A stretch of DNA of 64,000 nucleotides from Zygnema cylindricum (lineage: Eukaryota; Streptophyta; Zygnematophyceae; Zygnematales; Zygnemataceae), in the NCBI GenBank assembly GCA_037447655.1, contig JBBHKE010000817.1, positions 280,191-344,190 of the forward strand. Direction: 5' to 3'. Position 1 is the stretch's first letter, and each line of letters begins with the position of its first letter. A model generated the notes under the pieces. It was not told the DNA's origin. It did not search any database and saw only the letters and a list, made by a program, of their open reading frames with translations. Made by a program: the position numbers and the translations under genes. Positions 24,663-35,591 of the stretch are shown piece after piece.

Positions 24663-25712
24663 TGTAGAAACTAATGGTTTTAAAGTATTTTCTAGGTCTG
24701 AAAAGAAATATAGAAGCCGAGGCAGTCTATCTCTTATTTCTCTCTCCAACTTCTCAAACTTGTCGCAGTCACTGAGAAATTGGAGAGGAAGCTAGAGCCA
24801 TGGCTACCTAGGCTATCCTGAGGTTTACGGGAAATTTACATTAGTTAGGGTTTATTTATTTAAAAAATATGTGCCAGCGATAGGAATTGATCCTTGTACC
24901 TACCGGCCGACAGACAGGAAATAGCCGGTAGCCTTAGCCGTTAAGTCTAAGATTAATGTTACGTAGTATATAGTTTGATAATTAATTAAATATGTATACG
25001 TACGATAAATCATTTAAATGTAATAGATTACGGGATACATAGATCCGGTAATATATAAAGTACGGATTACGGTACGAACTAAAAATCAATACCGCGCATT
25101 TGTTTTGTAATTGAAACAAATACAGCGCATGTATTTATTACGGCTACGATTAAATTAGATTCTAATCGGACGGCCGCAATTAGCGCCGAGATCGCGGAGG
25201 AAGATTTCGGCGGTTTGTGGCCATCGCCACATCGGATGACGCGTGGCAAAATTACGTTGGATCGTGGAATCTCCGGAGAATATGGCACCGAATCCGGATA
25301 TGACATGTGTCGACATTTAGGCCATGTCGTACAATGTCCGTACTTAAAGTACACCGGCAGCTGTACTTTTGCATACGGAACTGCAACCTGATTGGTTCCG
25401 TACATCAGTAGATAGAGTCTGTGAGAGAGATAGGACTTAGAAAAATTAGGAGATAGGACCCTCTCTCCCAGAGAGCTTCTGTACAAAAGGTCAACTTTGA
25501 CCCTCCATAACTTACTGCTCAGGGGAGCAAATTCAGAGATTTTTTTTGCTATCGACTCAGGGGAGTCTTCCCTTCAGAGGGGTGCAGGTGGTCAGGGTTT
25601 TTGTTTGCCAGGGTGGCAGTTATTTTTGCTGAAACACAAAGGGGTCAGGATTATCCTAGAGGCTTCTTGGAAGCTGTCTACTTTGAGGACTTATGGAGGT
25701 CTCACAGTTTCA
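24663..25712 (+). repeat. C3 3' LTR
   Basis: This 1,050-bp LTR follows the AAGGGGAG polypurine tract and ends next to the second ACTTC copy, after which the G2 protease frame resumes. It is closer to the first LTR (13,870) than to the middle one in some stretches, for example lacking the extra TTCATTAG near its start. Confidence 0.92.
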
Positions 25713-28700
25713 ACTTCATCAACGAGGTGACGGTGAAAATGCTGAAACTTCCTCTCGTGGTGCTAAAGGATCGTCAGTCGGTGCAATTGGCCGACGGAAG
25801 TTCCCTCTCCATTACTCATCGTACTCCGAGGTTACGCGTCGGAAATGGGAAGTTCCAATGGTATGACACCCTTTATGTATTTCCTCTTATAAACCATGAG
25901 GTAATTTTGGGGAAGCAGTGGGTACAAAAGTGGAATTCGACGAACGATTGGAGAAGTGGCGACATTAGAGTGAAGAAGGGTGAAGAAGAGTTTGAGGTAA
26001 AAGCGAGAGCGGCTGGTACGGGAGCGGAAGAGGGACGCCTACTTTCGGCCTTAAAGCTAAAGAGGGCACTCAAGAAAGGGGAGACAATTGGTATGGCGGT
26101 CGTCCAACCTATGGAGGAGCCGAAGGAGGGAATTCCTGAGGAATGGAGGAAGAAAGATCCCAACTTCGACTCAAAAGAAGGTGACGACACCGGAAAGACT
26201 TCCGTAGCGGCCTCGGAAGTAGTGACAAAACTTCTCGAGGAGTATGTAGTTGTCTTTCCCCGAAGCTCCTGAAGGCTTACCTCCGAAGCGCGAAGTAGAC
26301 CACAAGATAGAGCTTGTTCCCAAAGCGGTACCCCCGGCCAATCAGATGTACAAGATGAGTTACACCAAATTGGACGAACTCAAAAAGCAACTTGCGAAGT
26401 TGGTCGAAGCCGGAGCAATTGAACCGAGTAAGTCACCGTAGGAAGCCCCCGTTCTCTTCGTAAATAATAAGGATGGAGGTTTTTGTATGTGTGTGGATTA
26501 CCGAGCGCTAAACAAGTTAACGGTAAAAAATGCGTACCCTCTACCGATTATATTCAAATTGTTCGATCTACTACGAGGTGCTAAATATTTTTCGGAAATA
26601 GACATGCGAAACGGTTATCACCAAATCAGAATTGCCAAGGAAGATATGGAAAAGATGGCATTTAGAACGCGGTACGGTCATTTCCAATTTATGGTTATGC
26701 CATTCTGACTGACCAACGCACCGGTAACCTTTATGCATATGATGAATTCCATCTTTCGGCAATATCTGGACGCGTTTGTAATCGTCTTTCTAGACAACAT
26801 CTTGGTGTATAGAGAAACGTTGGAGGATCATATAGAGCATCTACGCACGATCCTACAAGTCCTTCGAGAGAATAACTATATGCAAAAAGGAGTAAATGTG
26901 ACTTTTTGAAGGAGAAAATTGAGTTTTTGGGCCATGTGGTGAGCCGAGATGGGATCGTAGTGGATCCAAACAAAACCAGGGCAATGAAAGAGTGGTCGCA
27001 GTCGACGAACATTGCGGAGTTACGGAGCTTTCTTGGATTATGCTCCTATTATTACCGTTTTGTCGAAGGTTTCCCAAAAATTGTTGCACCACTCACAGAC
27101 TTACGTAAAAATGTCGTGCCCTTTGAGTGGAAAACGACGCAAGGGGCAGCCTTTGACACGCTGAAGGAGCGGTTGGTTATTGCCCTTTTGTTAGCCGTCC
27201 CCGACCCGGAAAAACCTTGGACAATAATCACCGACACTAACAAAACGGATATTGAAGTGATCCTTATGCAGGATCAAGGAAAAGACCTTTAACCCATTGC
27301 CTACGACATTCGGAAACTAAACGCAACGGAGCTTAACTGGGCCACCCATGAAAAGGAGACAATCGCAATTATTAATGCGCTGGATGTTTGGATGTGTTAC
27401 GTTCAAGGGAAGAGGATCAGAACAATCACCGATCACCACGTCCTACAGTATCTTCAGACACAACGGAAGTTGTCAAAGGTTCAGGTGCGATGGATGACGT
27501 TTCTTTAGAACTTCGGGCCAGAACTCGCTATTGAGTATAAACCGGGCAAGACGAACTTGGGGGATGCGCTGTCGAGAAGACCCGGAGTAGCTACGCCAGT
27601 GACGGAGCTACAATCGCAAGCATCGCATGATGGAAACGTAAGCTCTTTGAAAAAGAACAACGCAGCGTCGGACAAAGAGCAGGATCCGCAACTCAGCGTA
27701 GTGACCAGTACGGTACAAGTAGATGACCAGTGGTTAAGTAGGATTAAGGCCGCATACGACGAAGACTGTACAATCAAGGAACTAGTAAAACGGAAGGTAT
27801 TTGTTCTAACCGCCAATGGTATGTGGCGGTATATACCGAGTCAAAAAACTAGACTTCAAGCCCCGAAAAACCAGGATTTACGTCATTCGATACTTCAAAT
27901 AAGTCATGACGAGCCGCTTAGTGAACATTTCGGGCGGGATAAAACAACTGTATGTGTCGCTGAGGCGTATTATTGGCCGAACATGACTCGGACATTGCGG
28001 AGTATGTCCGAACGTGTGACTCTTGTAATAGAAATAAATCGGAATCGGGTCACCAAGTTCTGTTACAACCCCTTGCGATACCATCTGTTCCTTGGGAGGC
28101 GACTTCGATGGACTTCATCTTTACTCTCTCGTTGACTCTGGAAGGCTATGACTCTATCTTCGTCGTCGTGGATTATTTGACGAAAATGGCCCATTTCCTA
28201 CCCACGACAACCAGAACCACAACGCGGGATGTCACAGACTTATTCTTTCGGGAGATATTCCACCATCACGGACTCCCGAAGAGGATCGTCAGCGACCGTG
28301 ATCGAAAATTTGTGAGCCACTTTTGGAGAAGTCTGTTCGAGCTATGTGGAACGCACTTGGCCATTTCCACAACTTATCACCCTAAGACCGATGGTCAGAC
28401 CAAAAGGTGAATCAAACTTTGGAGGAGGCCTTGCGGGCTTATGTATTGGTGCACCAAATGGATTGGGTGAACCATTTAACGACAATTGAGGTGGTGTAGA
28501 ACAGTGAGGTGCATGCCATTTTCCCTCAATGGACGACAGCCCACACTCCCCTAAAACTTATTGGCAGCAGATTGCCCTACACCCGCAGCTCTGGAATTTG
28601 CCAAAACGCTGCACGGGAATCTGGAAAAGGCGGCAAAGGCGCTCCAGCTTGCAAAAGACCGTCAAAAGTTGGAGGCCGACACTCAACGGAAAGACATCAT

Positions 28701-29163
28701 ATTCAGCGTGGGTGATAAGGTTCGACTTTAATATGGCAAACTTGCGATTACCAGGTGCCCTCTCCAAGAAATTCGCACTCAGATTCACGCGCCCGTTCAC
28801 TGTTATGTCAAAGGTGGGAGAAGTGGCCTATAAGTTGGATATCAAAGGAATAGCATATCCACAATGTCTTCCATGTGTCCCACCTCAAACCATTTCGCAA
28901 CCGGGACTCGATTTTTCCTAATCGCCGGCCGAATACCCCTTTAACCGCCCATTCAGGGTACATCGGACGAGTAGAAAGTGGAGGAGATCCTTTACACACG
29001 TCGCTCTCAGAATTCTACCTCCACCCAATATTTTGTGCGTTGGAAGGGCTACAGCGTTGAAGGCGACTCTAGGGTGGACGAGGAGGATCTGCATTCACCT
29101 GTATTGTTGCGCCGGTTTACGCGGAGTGCGGACATTCAGCTAATCCGGAGGGGCAATCACAGC
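25713..29163 (+). pseudogene. G2 protease, RT, RNase H, integrase and chromodomain
   Basis: The frame resumes in protease (INEVTVKMLKLPL, then NHEVILGKQWV). RT has [25 protein letters not shown] and FLDNILVY, where the second catalytic aspartate is asparagine. Then come [14 protein letters not shown], RNase H (DHHVLQYL, GKTNLGDALSRR), and integrase with CDSCNRNK, MDFIF, SDRDRKF and TYHPKTDGQTK, in which the catalytic glutamate is lysine. The end is a chromodomain (EEILYTRRS, YFVRWKGYS, about 28,981-29,115), which in chromoviruses targets integration to heterochromatin. Frameshifts near 26,260, 26,900, 28,000, 28,410 and 28,920, plus stops at CAG/CAA-like positions, make it inactive. Confidence 0.9.
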
Positions 29164-29616
29164 TGACGCGATAAAGGAACAAATCGTAGTATCACAACCA
29201 TCGTGATCATATTTGGGACGCGGCAAAAAAACACGGCGGCGATGTTAACAGACCGCAGCCTTATGGTTGCGCAACCACCAAAGCGCAGCATAGTCGCGGT
29301 GCCGTAAGAGGATCGCAGCGCCATCGCTGCGCTGACAAGAAATTGCAACGGCGCAGTTGTATTTCACCACATTGGTGACAACGAACCCTTGGTTTCGTCG
29401 CAGCTGCGCAGTTTATTACATGTTGGACCCTGCTATACCCGCGCACACTGCCACGTTTGGAAAAGTCTAACAGAAAAACCCTCAACCCTCGCGGTTAAGA
29501 CTTCTATCAGCCTTCACGAACCACCAAGTCTACGTAGTTTGGAGAGTGTTTCGCTTTGCACAGCCAGCTTACCTTCCCTTCTCAAACTACCGGAATTATC
29601 CTGCACAACAGTATCC

Positions 29617-30920
29617 ATGGCGTCATTGTCCTTTCCACCACCGAAAAGGAGGAGACTTGTACAGGGAGGGCAAGGAGATGTGCCCCGTCCGGATATATTG
29701 CTAATGGCGGCGGAGGCTATGGTAGAGGCAGACTGGAGGAGGGAGGTAGAAGCAGGAGCAAAAGAGACACCCAGTAGCGAGGCAGGGCCGGCGGAGACCA
29801 GTGCAAGGGAGGGGTCAAAAAAATTCACAAGACCCAAAGTACAATCCACTCCAAGAGGGGGATCAGGAGGATCAAGAGGATCATGAAATCTTGGACGCTG
29901 AAGAGCCGGAACAGGAACCGACACCCTCGCTAATTGAGGAGCGTGCCTCTGATTTGGAGGTGATGAGGGACCCGTACAAAGAGATTACCGTAGACAAGCA
30001 GTCCTCGGAAAGCTCGTAAAAGAAGGCTAAAGGGCAGTACCCCAGCAAAGACGATGCATTTCTCCTTCGAGGGGAAAAAGGGGACACGGACGAGAGAGTG
30101 AAATAGAAGAAGAAATTCTCGATTATCTCTTTCCCCTCCCTATCGACACCCGGCATCCGGGCCTTACCTTCAACTTTTCCAAGCGCTTTTATTGGGATCT
30201 TTCAGAGTGGCCCGCAGCGTGGCGCACAACAAAAACCTCGGGACCCTATTAATATTCCCGCCGACGTGCCGTCACACCCGGCTTGGAATTTCATGAGGAC
30301 GAAAGACCTAGGGAATAACCAAAAGGGTTATGTGCACTTAAACCCTCATACCCTTTCGTTTGTGGAAGTAGTCGAAGATCACTATCGATACATGGTGGAT
30401 GTTCCCGGGTTGCTCTACCATTATCATCTGTGGGATGTCCGTCTTCATGACATCATCTCTTAGGCGGAGGTCACACCCGAGGTACGGGCACTCATGCTGG
30501 AGCGGAAGAACGCTCTGCAACGGGCCTGAGCTGCCAAGAAACACGTTTCCTTCAAACTAAGGAAGGTACCACGGTGGGAACCGGGCGACGAGGTGGCGGA
30601 AGGAGCACAACAGATTGAAAAACCCGAAGCTCCCCAAGTTTCGTTACTAGAAGAACCTGCACCGGCAGCCATTCCGCCGCATCCCAAAGCACCAGCGGCA
30701 GCACCGTAGGAAGGGGATGACCAAGTTCGGAAGCGGATCACTCGGAGACGCTTTGCAGCAGCGGACCATCATATTGCGTTGCTGGAGAATCGATGTGAGC
30801 AGCTCCAAAATCAACTTGACACACTGCGACAGGAATTCGAGGAGTACCGTGAGGAGACATAGGCCATACTCCGTCAACTTACGTTTCCCAAAGTAAGTAA
30901 GGTTTTAGCGGGACGCTGAA
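29617..30920 (+). pseudogene. G2 accessory reading frame downstream of the chromodomain (unknown function)
   Basis: Between the chromodomain and the 3' LTR, about 1.3 kb has protein-like sequence in pieces. An N-terminal part from ATG 29,617 (MASLSFPPPKRRRLVQ) has a basic, nuclear-localisation-like KRRR. An acidic middle (HEILDAEEPEQEPTP) follows, then an aromatic-rich block in another frame near 30,110-30,230 (DYLFPLPIDTRHPG). After that come HPAWNFMRTKDLG and YRYMVDVPGLLYHYHLW, and a C-terminal coiled coil (LLENRCEQLQNQLDTL). From 30,266 on, a single frame is broken only by TAG or TGA at 30,461, 30,527, 30,707 and 30,858. No env-like signal peptide or membrane segment is seen. I do not recognise the family. 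Confidence 0.55.
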
Positions 30921-30937
30921 TCCTTAGTGGGAGGTAC

Positions 30938-31405
30938 TATAACATGGTTACAAAATGTGTACCATATTGTTAGAGGCCAAGCTGCTGTAGTTGCGGTTCT
31001 AGAGCAGCGTAGCTGTGACACCATTGTAGCGCAGCAGAGCAACATAGCAACTTAGTAGTGTAGTATAGCAACTCAGGGTAGCAGCATAGCAACGCCGCAG
31101 AATGCAGATTGAACTGCAAAGCTTTAGAAGGATAGTTTGGATAGATCTTGGTTGACCGTGAAGGTCCACGTGTACATCTGTATAGTACTGGGTTGACTAG
31201 CAGATGGATAGTTTAAATAGTAAAGTAGACTTAGTCAACAAGTAGACTGTTTGAGTAGACCTTTGCAGCCAGCATTCAACTCCTGATTAATAAGGCTCAA
31301 CTTTTCTCTCTGATTGCTGTTTACGCCAACTATTGCTACGGGGAGATCTTTGGAGCTGTCCATTGTGCATTGTGGTGTGTTGTGAAACCTTTTGTCTCTT
31401 TTACA
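30938..31405 (+). repeat. G2 3' LTR
   Basis: This 468-bp copy of the 5' LTR starts TATAACATGGTTACA (TG changed to TA) after a GTGGGAGG purine tract and ends TTTTACA. It is followed by CACAA and then G1 protease sequence on the minus strand. Confidence 0.88.
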
Positions 31406-31680
31406 CACAACTTTCATTTTATGACCCTGAATATCGCTTTCTATTGTGTCAGTTTTTAAATCTAATGTGGACTTAATACCATTTGCCACCTGAACATGCA
31501 AAGATTTTTCCCTTATGAGTGTAGGAATTTTATTTTCCTCTATAAACTTATGTGAAATATATATTATGTGTAGCACCTGAATCTACCACAGCTCTCAATG
31601 GTTTCCCTTCCACTAAATACTCGAATCTGATCAAACTGTGTTTGGTGCCATCGAAAAACGACGCGTCGTAAAACGAAATG
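31406..31680 (-). pseudogene. G1 protease, right of the G2 insertion
   Basis: The minus strand encodes HSLIRFEYLVEGKPLRAVVDSGATHNIYF, a frameshift, then SHKFIEENKIPTL, VQVANGIKST and HKMKVV. The DSGAT active site identifies a gypsy-type aspartic protease. The continuation (LGSEELILGKPWL) is at 11,339 and below, 20 kb away, showing that G2 inserted in this gene. There is one frameshift near 31,560. Confidence 0.85.
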
Positions 31681-32173
31681 ATGATGGGGGGGCGACGTGG
31701 ATCTCTCAGAATGCGCAAAATCGACCTCGGAGGTTCACATAGCCCAAAAAACTCAAGATTTTGTATGGGTATCGAACAAGCCCCCATACAAGTGTGGGAC
31801 CTTTGGCACCTCGCGGCACCTCGCGCCGACATTTGGCACCACTTGGGATTGGCTACGAGAAATAAGGTTTTGTGTTTTGGGTTGATTTTTAATAAAAAAA
31901 CAAGAAAACAGGAAGAAAAACCCTAAACGAGCGATCGCGCAGATAATACGAGCGGCGTAGACGCCTTCGGCACCCCGCGGGGCCAAAAAGTTGTAAGATT
32001 CATAATACACTGCTCATCATTATTAGCGTTGAAGTGGTGAATTTTTTTAATACTAATAACAATGAGGGGTGTCCTTTATTCCGGTGTTGCAAAACAAACT
32101 GGAACCACAGATTTCTGATTTTTTGAACAGACAGAGTCACGGTTTTACTCGTAGTGTCAGTTCGAGTAGAACC
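31681..32173. other. Non-coding stretch beyond the G1 protease
   Basis: No gene was recognised. The segment contains a short doubled CACCTCGCGGCACCTCGCG near 31,807 and a GC-rich block near 31,960. At 32,007 there is a TA-flanked CACTGC...ATTATTAGCG sequence similar to the terminal repeats of the MITE family at 39 kb. The expected G1 gag was not found. Confidence 0.5.
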
Positions 32174-32388
32174 ACTGATGTTTAGAATACACGTTATTCT
32201 CTTCTGATAACGGTGAAACGAACAAGTACCTCCGTATTTTACTGGACCTCCTGTATTTAAGTGTAGGTACCAATAGATTCGCTGATGTTTAGAATACACA
32301 TTCTTCTTTGCTGATAACGGTGAAACGAACAGGTACCTCCAGTATTTTACTACACCTGTAGTATATAGCTGTAGGTGCCAGTACAGTA
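32174..32388. repeat. Two-copy tandem duplication, 108-bp period
   Basis: CTGATGTTTAGAATACAC occurs at 32,174 and again at 32,282. Both are followed by GATAACGGTGAAACGAACA, GTACCTCC and a GTAGGT-type end. The copies differ at perhaps a fifth of positions by eye. No coding potential is evident. Confidence 0.75.
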
Positions 32389-33199
32389 TAGTAATGTTTC
32401 TGTATGTGGTCACGAAGGCATACTTCCAGTACTAGGGTTGCAGCACATGTATCAAAAACATTAGAAATTGATCCGCTGTATATTTGGGAAAAAACTACAC
32501 CTTACATCCAGCGCAAAAAACTTCAGAAAGTTATATGTCGAAGCGTACTTGCGATCAATTTAAGCATGGCTACAATGTAGGGCATTTTTGTCTTTACGAA
32601 TTGACTTGTCATCAAAGCAAACAAAATGTTATTGGTCGAAAGGCAAAAATGTTTAAAGATACAAGAAAATCTCAAAGAGGTGCCATTCTATTGGATCCTG
32701 TTTCGCCGGAAAAAGTAATGAATTTCAACGTTCCGCAATATTCATCGAGAAGGGGGAGGCAGATTTGGGCCAAGTCAATGTTTTTTAAATTTTAAATCAA
32801 AAGTAATGTTTTGGCTTGTTGTCGCTTGGCTATAGCTGTACGAGCATTAGCCATTGGACACGCGGGAGTTACTGTTTTTGATACATGTGTTAACACCCTT
32901 ACTGCTATTTCGATTTAAGTGTGGGAAACTGTCACTCGATTTAGAGTGATAAAATCTACAGTACAGTACACCGTGTATCGCTATTAGTGTTAAAAAAGAA
33001 GTTAATATTGCAAAAATTACGATGGGAAAACCATTTAAGTACAAAAAAGGTAAATCTGAAAAAAAAACATGTGGAGACTACAAGAGTCACAAAAAGGTAA
33101 TCTACGCATTAAAACAAAAACGAAAGACAAAAAAAACAAACAAGAGCAAAGAACCAAAACAAAACAATAACAGATTGAGACCGCCTACAAAATGAAAAA
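32389..33199. other. AT-rich non-coding stretch
   Basis: No convincing gene. A short plus-strand frame at 32,484-32,795 has no recognisable features. At 32,967 a TA followed by CACCGTGTATCGCTATTAGTG matches the terminal repeat of the MITE family at 39 kb, without a nearby partner. A-rich runs fill 33,050-33,170. Confidence 0.5.
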
Positions 33200-34187
33200 A
33201 CCTAGACTAAACTACCCGTAGGCAAACCAAGGTCCACAACCACGGAGATCATGAATGTGAACCGAGTCCCTTGGCAGAAGGTTTGGAAGACCCCGCTGAT
33301 CGTCCGCGAGTGTGCTACGTCGAAAGAGAGCCGCCGCTTGCGCACGTTGAAGTGCAATTCAAACACGCTGACGCTAAAACGCAACTAATAGACTCGATGG
33401 AGGACTCGCTGGACCTCATGATTCAAACATTATTCGCGCACACTCTCGAAGGAAGTCATTGAAAGACTTGTCCAAAGAACTAAAACTTTCCACTGCAAAT
33501 GGGACAAACAGGTCTGACGGGTCTCGGTGAGCGTAGTCTCGTTCTTTTGTAGCCGCTGCGTCTCAAGCCGCCACACCTGAATGTGAAGCCGTGTGAGATG
33601 AAATGTTTATCCCATTCAGATCCGTGAGGACCACATGGCCAAGCGTCCTCCCAACACCATGAAGAAAAACTAAGTCAACCCGAGGGTTGCGAGAACCCTT
33701 AGATTGGGGTCGAGGTGGAAGTATATTAGAAACCTCACGTTTGGCAGTGTAGCCCGCCTCGGCACCAATGGCAGCAATGGCATCTCGCACCGAATCATGC
33801 GCAATACTTCGTTCCCCACCATGCAAGCAACGAACCAAATGGATTCCCTCAACATCAATAACTTGGTTACAAACGAACCGAGGCCCCTTAAAAGCGGAGG
33901 GTGTGGCAAACCCAACAGCAAGCGTAGAGTAGAAGTAAATTGGTCAAACGATAGACAAAGTGTCAAAAAAATAGGTGTTGCTTATAGCCATGCACCAGCC
34001 CCAGGCCCAAAACACGAACGTAAACGAGCACGCGCTTGAGCAGAAGGTAGCGCCTCCAAGAGGTTTGCAAAATCAGCGGCGGCTACTTGCTCAGAAATGC
34101 GTTGATGAAGTTGGAAGTTATTGTCAGCCATGAGAGAAGGAAAAGGTTGTGATGCATGTTTGCTTGCTATCTTCTCGTGCACGACAG
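33200..34187 (-). pseudogene. Remnant of a non-LTR-like retroelement ORF (C-terminal region)
   Basis: On the minus strand, 34,182-33,982 encodes LPSAQARARLRSCFGPGAGAWL. After frame changes, 33,860-33,563 encodes VEGIHLVRCLHGGERSIAHDSVRDAI, AGYTAKREVSNILPP and PRVDLVFLHGVGRTLGHVVL. This order (RLRS..GPGAGAWL, a Cys/His cluster with H..C..GGER..H..VRDA, then RE...LPP..VD) is typical of the C-terminal region of many plant and algal retroelement proteins. The first CxxC of the zinc finger is degraded. The enzyme core is absent: C4 inserted upstream of it at 34,188. Family assignment is from memory of motifs. Confidence 0.55.
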
Positions 34188-35358
34188 TGTTGATATTTGA
34201 GTATTTTCTAGGTGTATATTAGGTTAGAAAAAGAGTAGAGGCAGTCTGCCTCTAACTCCCTTATCCAAGCCCCCATACTTGTTATAGTCACTGAAGGCTG
34301 GATAAGGAGGTAGAGTGATGGCTGCCTAAGTTCTCTAGAGAGACAAGTAGTAGAAATTAAGAAGGTTCATCCTAAGGATTGATGGACGAAGGATTTGATC
34401 CTGTACCTGCGGTTAGTCAAAGTAGCCATTGGCTCTAGCCATTAAGTCTAGAAGAGTACTAGAAAATGTAGGGTTTGACAAATATTTAAATAGTAATACG
34501 TAGAGTAGTTTGTTTAACGAGAAATACATACGTAGTACATGGATACTGTTTTAAATAGTACGAAGTACAATTTTATGTCTGAAACGGATACGCGCATTTG
34601 TTTCGACCGCGAAACAAATAACGCGCTTTTATTTTCAACGGCTAGAATTATAGCCGATTTTGAACGGACGACCATAATAGGCGTCGCGATCACTGAATAA
34701 GTACATTTGGCATTTTACAATCATCGCCACGTTGAGTGACACGTGGCGTGATAACATTAGTTCGCGCAACTCCGGAGATTGCGGGAACAAATCCAAATAT
34801 GACATGTGTCGACATTTTGGCCATGTCGTACGATGGCCATACATAAAGTACACGGACACCTATACTTTTTTGTACGACATAGTAAAGTGATTGGTGTCGT
34901 ACGTCGGTAGATAGAGTTTTAGAGGAGAGATAGGACTTAGAAAATTTTGGGTAGGTAGCAGCCTCTCCCAGAACGTATCTTGTATAAAAGGCAAACTTTG
35001 GCCAGTCATATCTATCAATTTACTTGACCATTTTCAATGGTTTTTTTTTTCTGCAAACTCACGCGAGTCCACGCTATACAGGGGTGTAGTTGGTCAAAGT
35101 TTTTACTTGCCAGGGTGGCTGCATTTCTAAGGGAAAGTCAAAGTGGATGAATGTGTCCAAAACTCATATTCTAACTTTGCATTCTGTGGTGGAACCGAGC
35201 ACACAGAAAGTCTAATTTCACATGAATGAAGCTTTAATGGGGTTCTGATTGTCAAGGGGTCAATCATTTGGGTTTATATCAACTTTGAGTCCGCCCTATC
35301 TAGATTAGCTTCTTTTGGATCTGCAATTTCTGTGGGCATTAAAGCACACAAAGTTTCA
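34188..35358 (+). repeat. C4 5' LTR
   Basis: This 1,171-bp LTR starts TGTTGATATTTGAG and ends AAGTTTCA. It holds the conserved hairpin (34,592-34,626) and the antisense tRNA-like segment (about 34,380-34,455). It is clearly diverged from its 3' partner, so the element is old. Confidence 0.9.
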
Positions 35359-35591
35359 GCTTATGGGCCCACCATCTAGGGTGCCTATGTTTAATAGAAA
35401 AGGCCTCACTTATTAGGGATTTATGATGGAGGAATTGCTTTTTGAGAAGCATTTATGGGGAATTGTTTTCGAGAAAAATGAGGTGTCCCCCACCAGGCTT
35501 TGGAGGAACTCACTATGGAGAGTCATTTAGGGCTGCCCATTAAACCAACCAGAGTTTAGATGCAAAGGAAGGTGAAGGGAAAATCATTGCC

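Larger units (their letters stand above)
13870..25712 (+). mobile_element. C2/C3: three-LTR tandem Ty1/copia block inserted in G2
   Basis: Three related LTRs (13,870-14,918; 19,246-20,292; 24,663-25,712) alternate with two plus-strand internal regions. Only the outer ends carry the target duplication ACTTC (13,865-13,869 and 25,713-25,717). The middle LTR serves as 3' LTR of C2 and 5' LTR of C3. The first two internal regions differ at a few per cent by eye. This looks like a tandem formed by unequal recombination or template switching, not two independent insertions. C3 lacks gag and the start of protease, and holds a further solo LTR (20,966-22,129). Confidence 0.9.
11340..31405 (+). mobile_element. 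G2: chromovirus (Ty3/gypsy) inserted in the G1 protease
   Basis: LTRs at 11,340-11,824 and 30,938-31,405 enclose gag, protease, RT, RNase H, integrase and a chromodomain on the plus strand. The flanks are CACAG (11,335-11,339) and CACAA (31,406-31,410), a 5-bp duplication with one change. Deleting the element restores an open protease frame in G1. A primer-binding site follows the 5' LTR. G2 is itself interrupted by X' (11,882-12,840) and by the C2/C3 copia block (13,870-25,712). Without the inserts it is roughly 7 kb. An extra reading frame of unknown function lies between the chromodomain and the 3' LTR. Confidence 0.9.
1..31680 (-). mobile_element. G1: decayed Ty3/gypsy retrotransposon, outer shell of a nested cluster
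   Basis: Pieces of one minus-strand gypsy element occur in the expected order when read right to left: protease (31,680-31,406, continuing at 11,339-11,190), RT (about 11,180-9,859), then RNase H and integrase (2,436-781) with a chromodomain-like remnant (about 780-640). Each gap is filled by an insertion with its own target-site duplication: G2 at 11,340-31,405, and solo LTR X with C1 at 2,437-9,853. Removing the inserts joins the coding pieces without loss, so the shell is the oldest layer. The 3' end may be the LTR at about 1-572. The gag region and 5' LTR were not found to the right of 31,680, so the element is truncated or its start has diverged. It carries several stops and frameshifts and cannot be functional. 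Confidence 0.85.

Noticed and set aside
29389-29616. Envelope gene in G2 (errantivirus-like)
   Set aside because: There is no signal peptide, fusion-peptide-like or transmembrane segment in the frames downstream of the chromodomain.
12853-30920. Alternative genetic code with TAG/TAA read as glutamine, suggested by many TAG/TAA at Gln positions in G2
   Set aside because: Host genes end normally at TAA (TAR, LHCB6) or TAG (CYP97C) right where family proteins end. TGA stops and frameshifts also occur in the elements. Methylation-driven decay explains the pattern.
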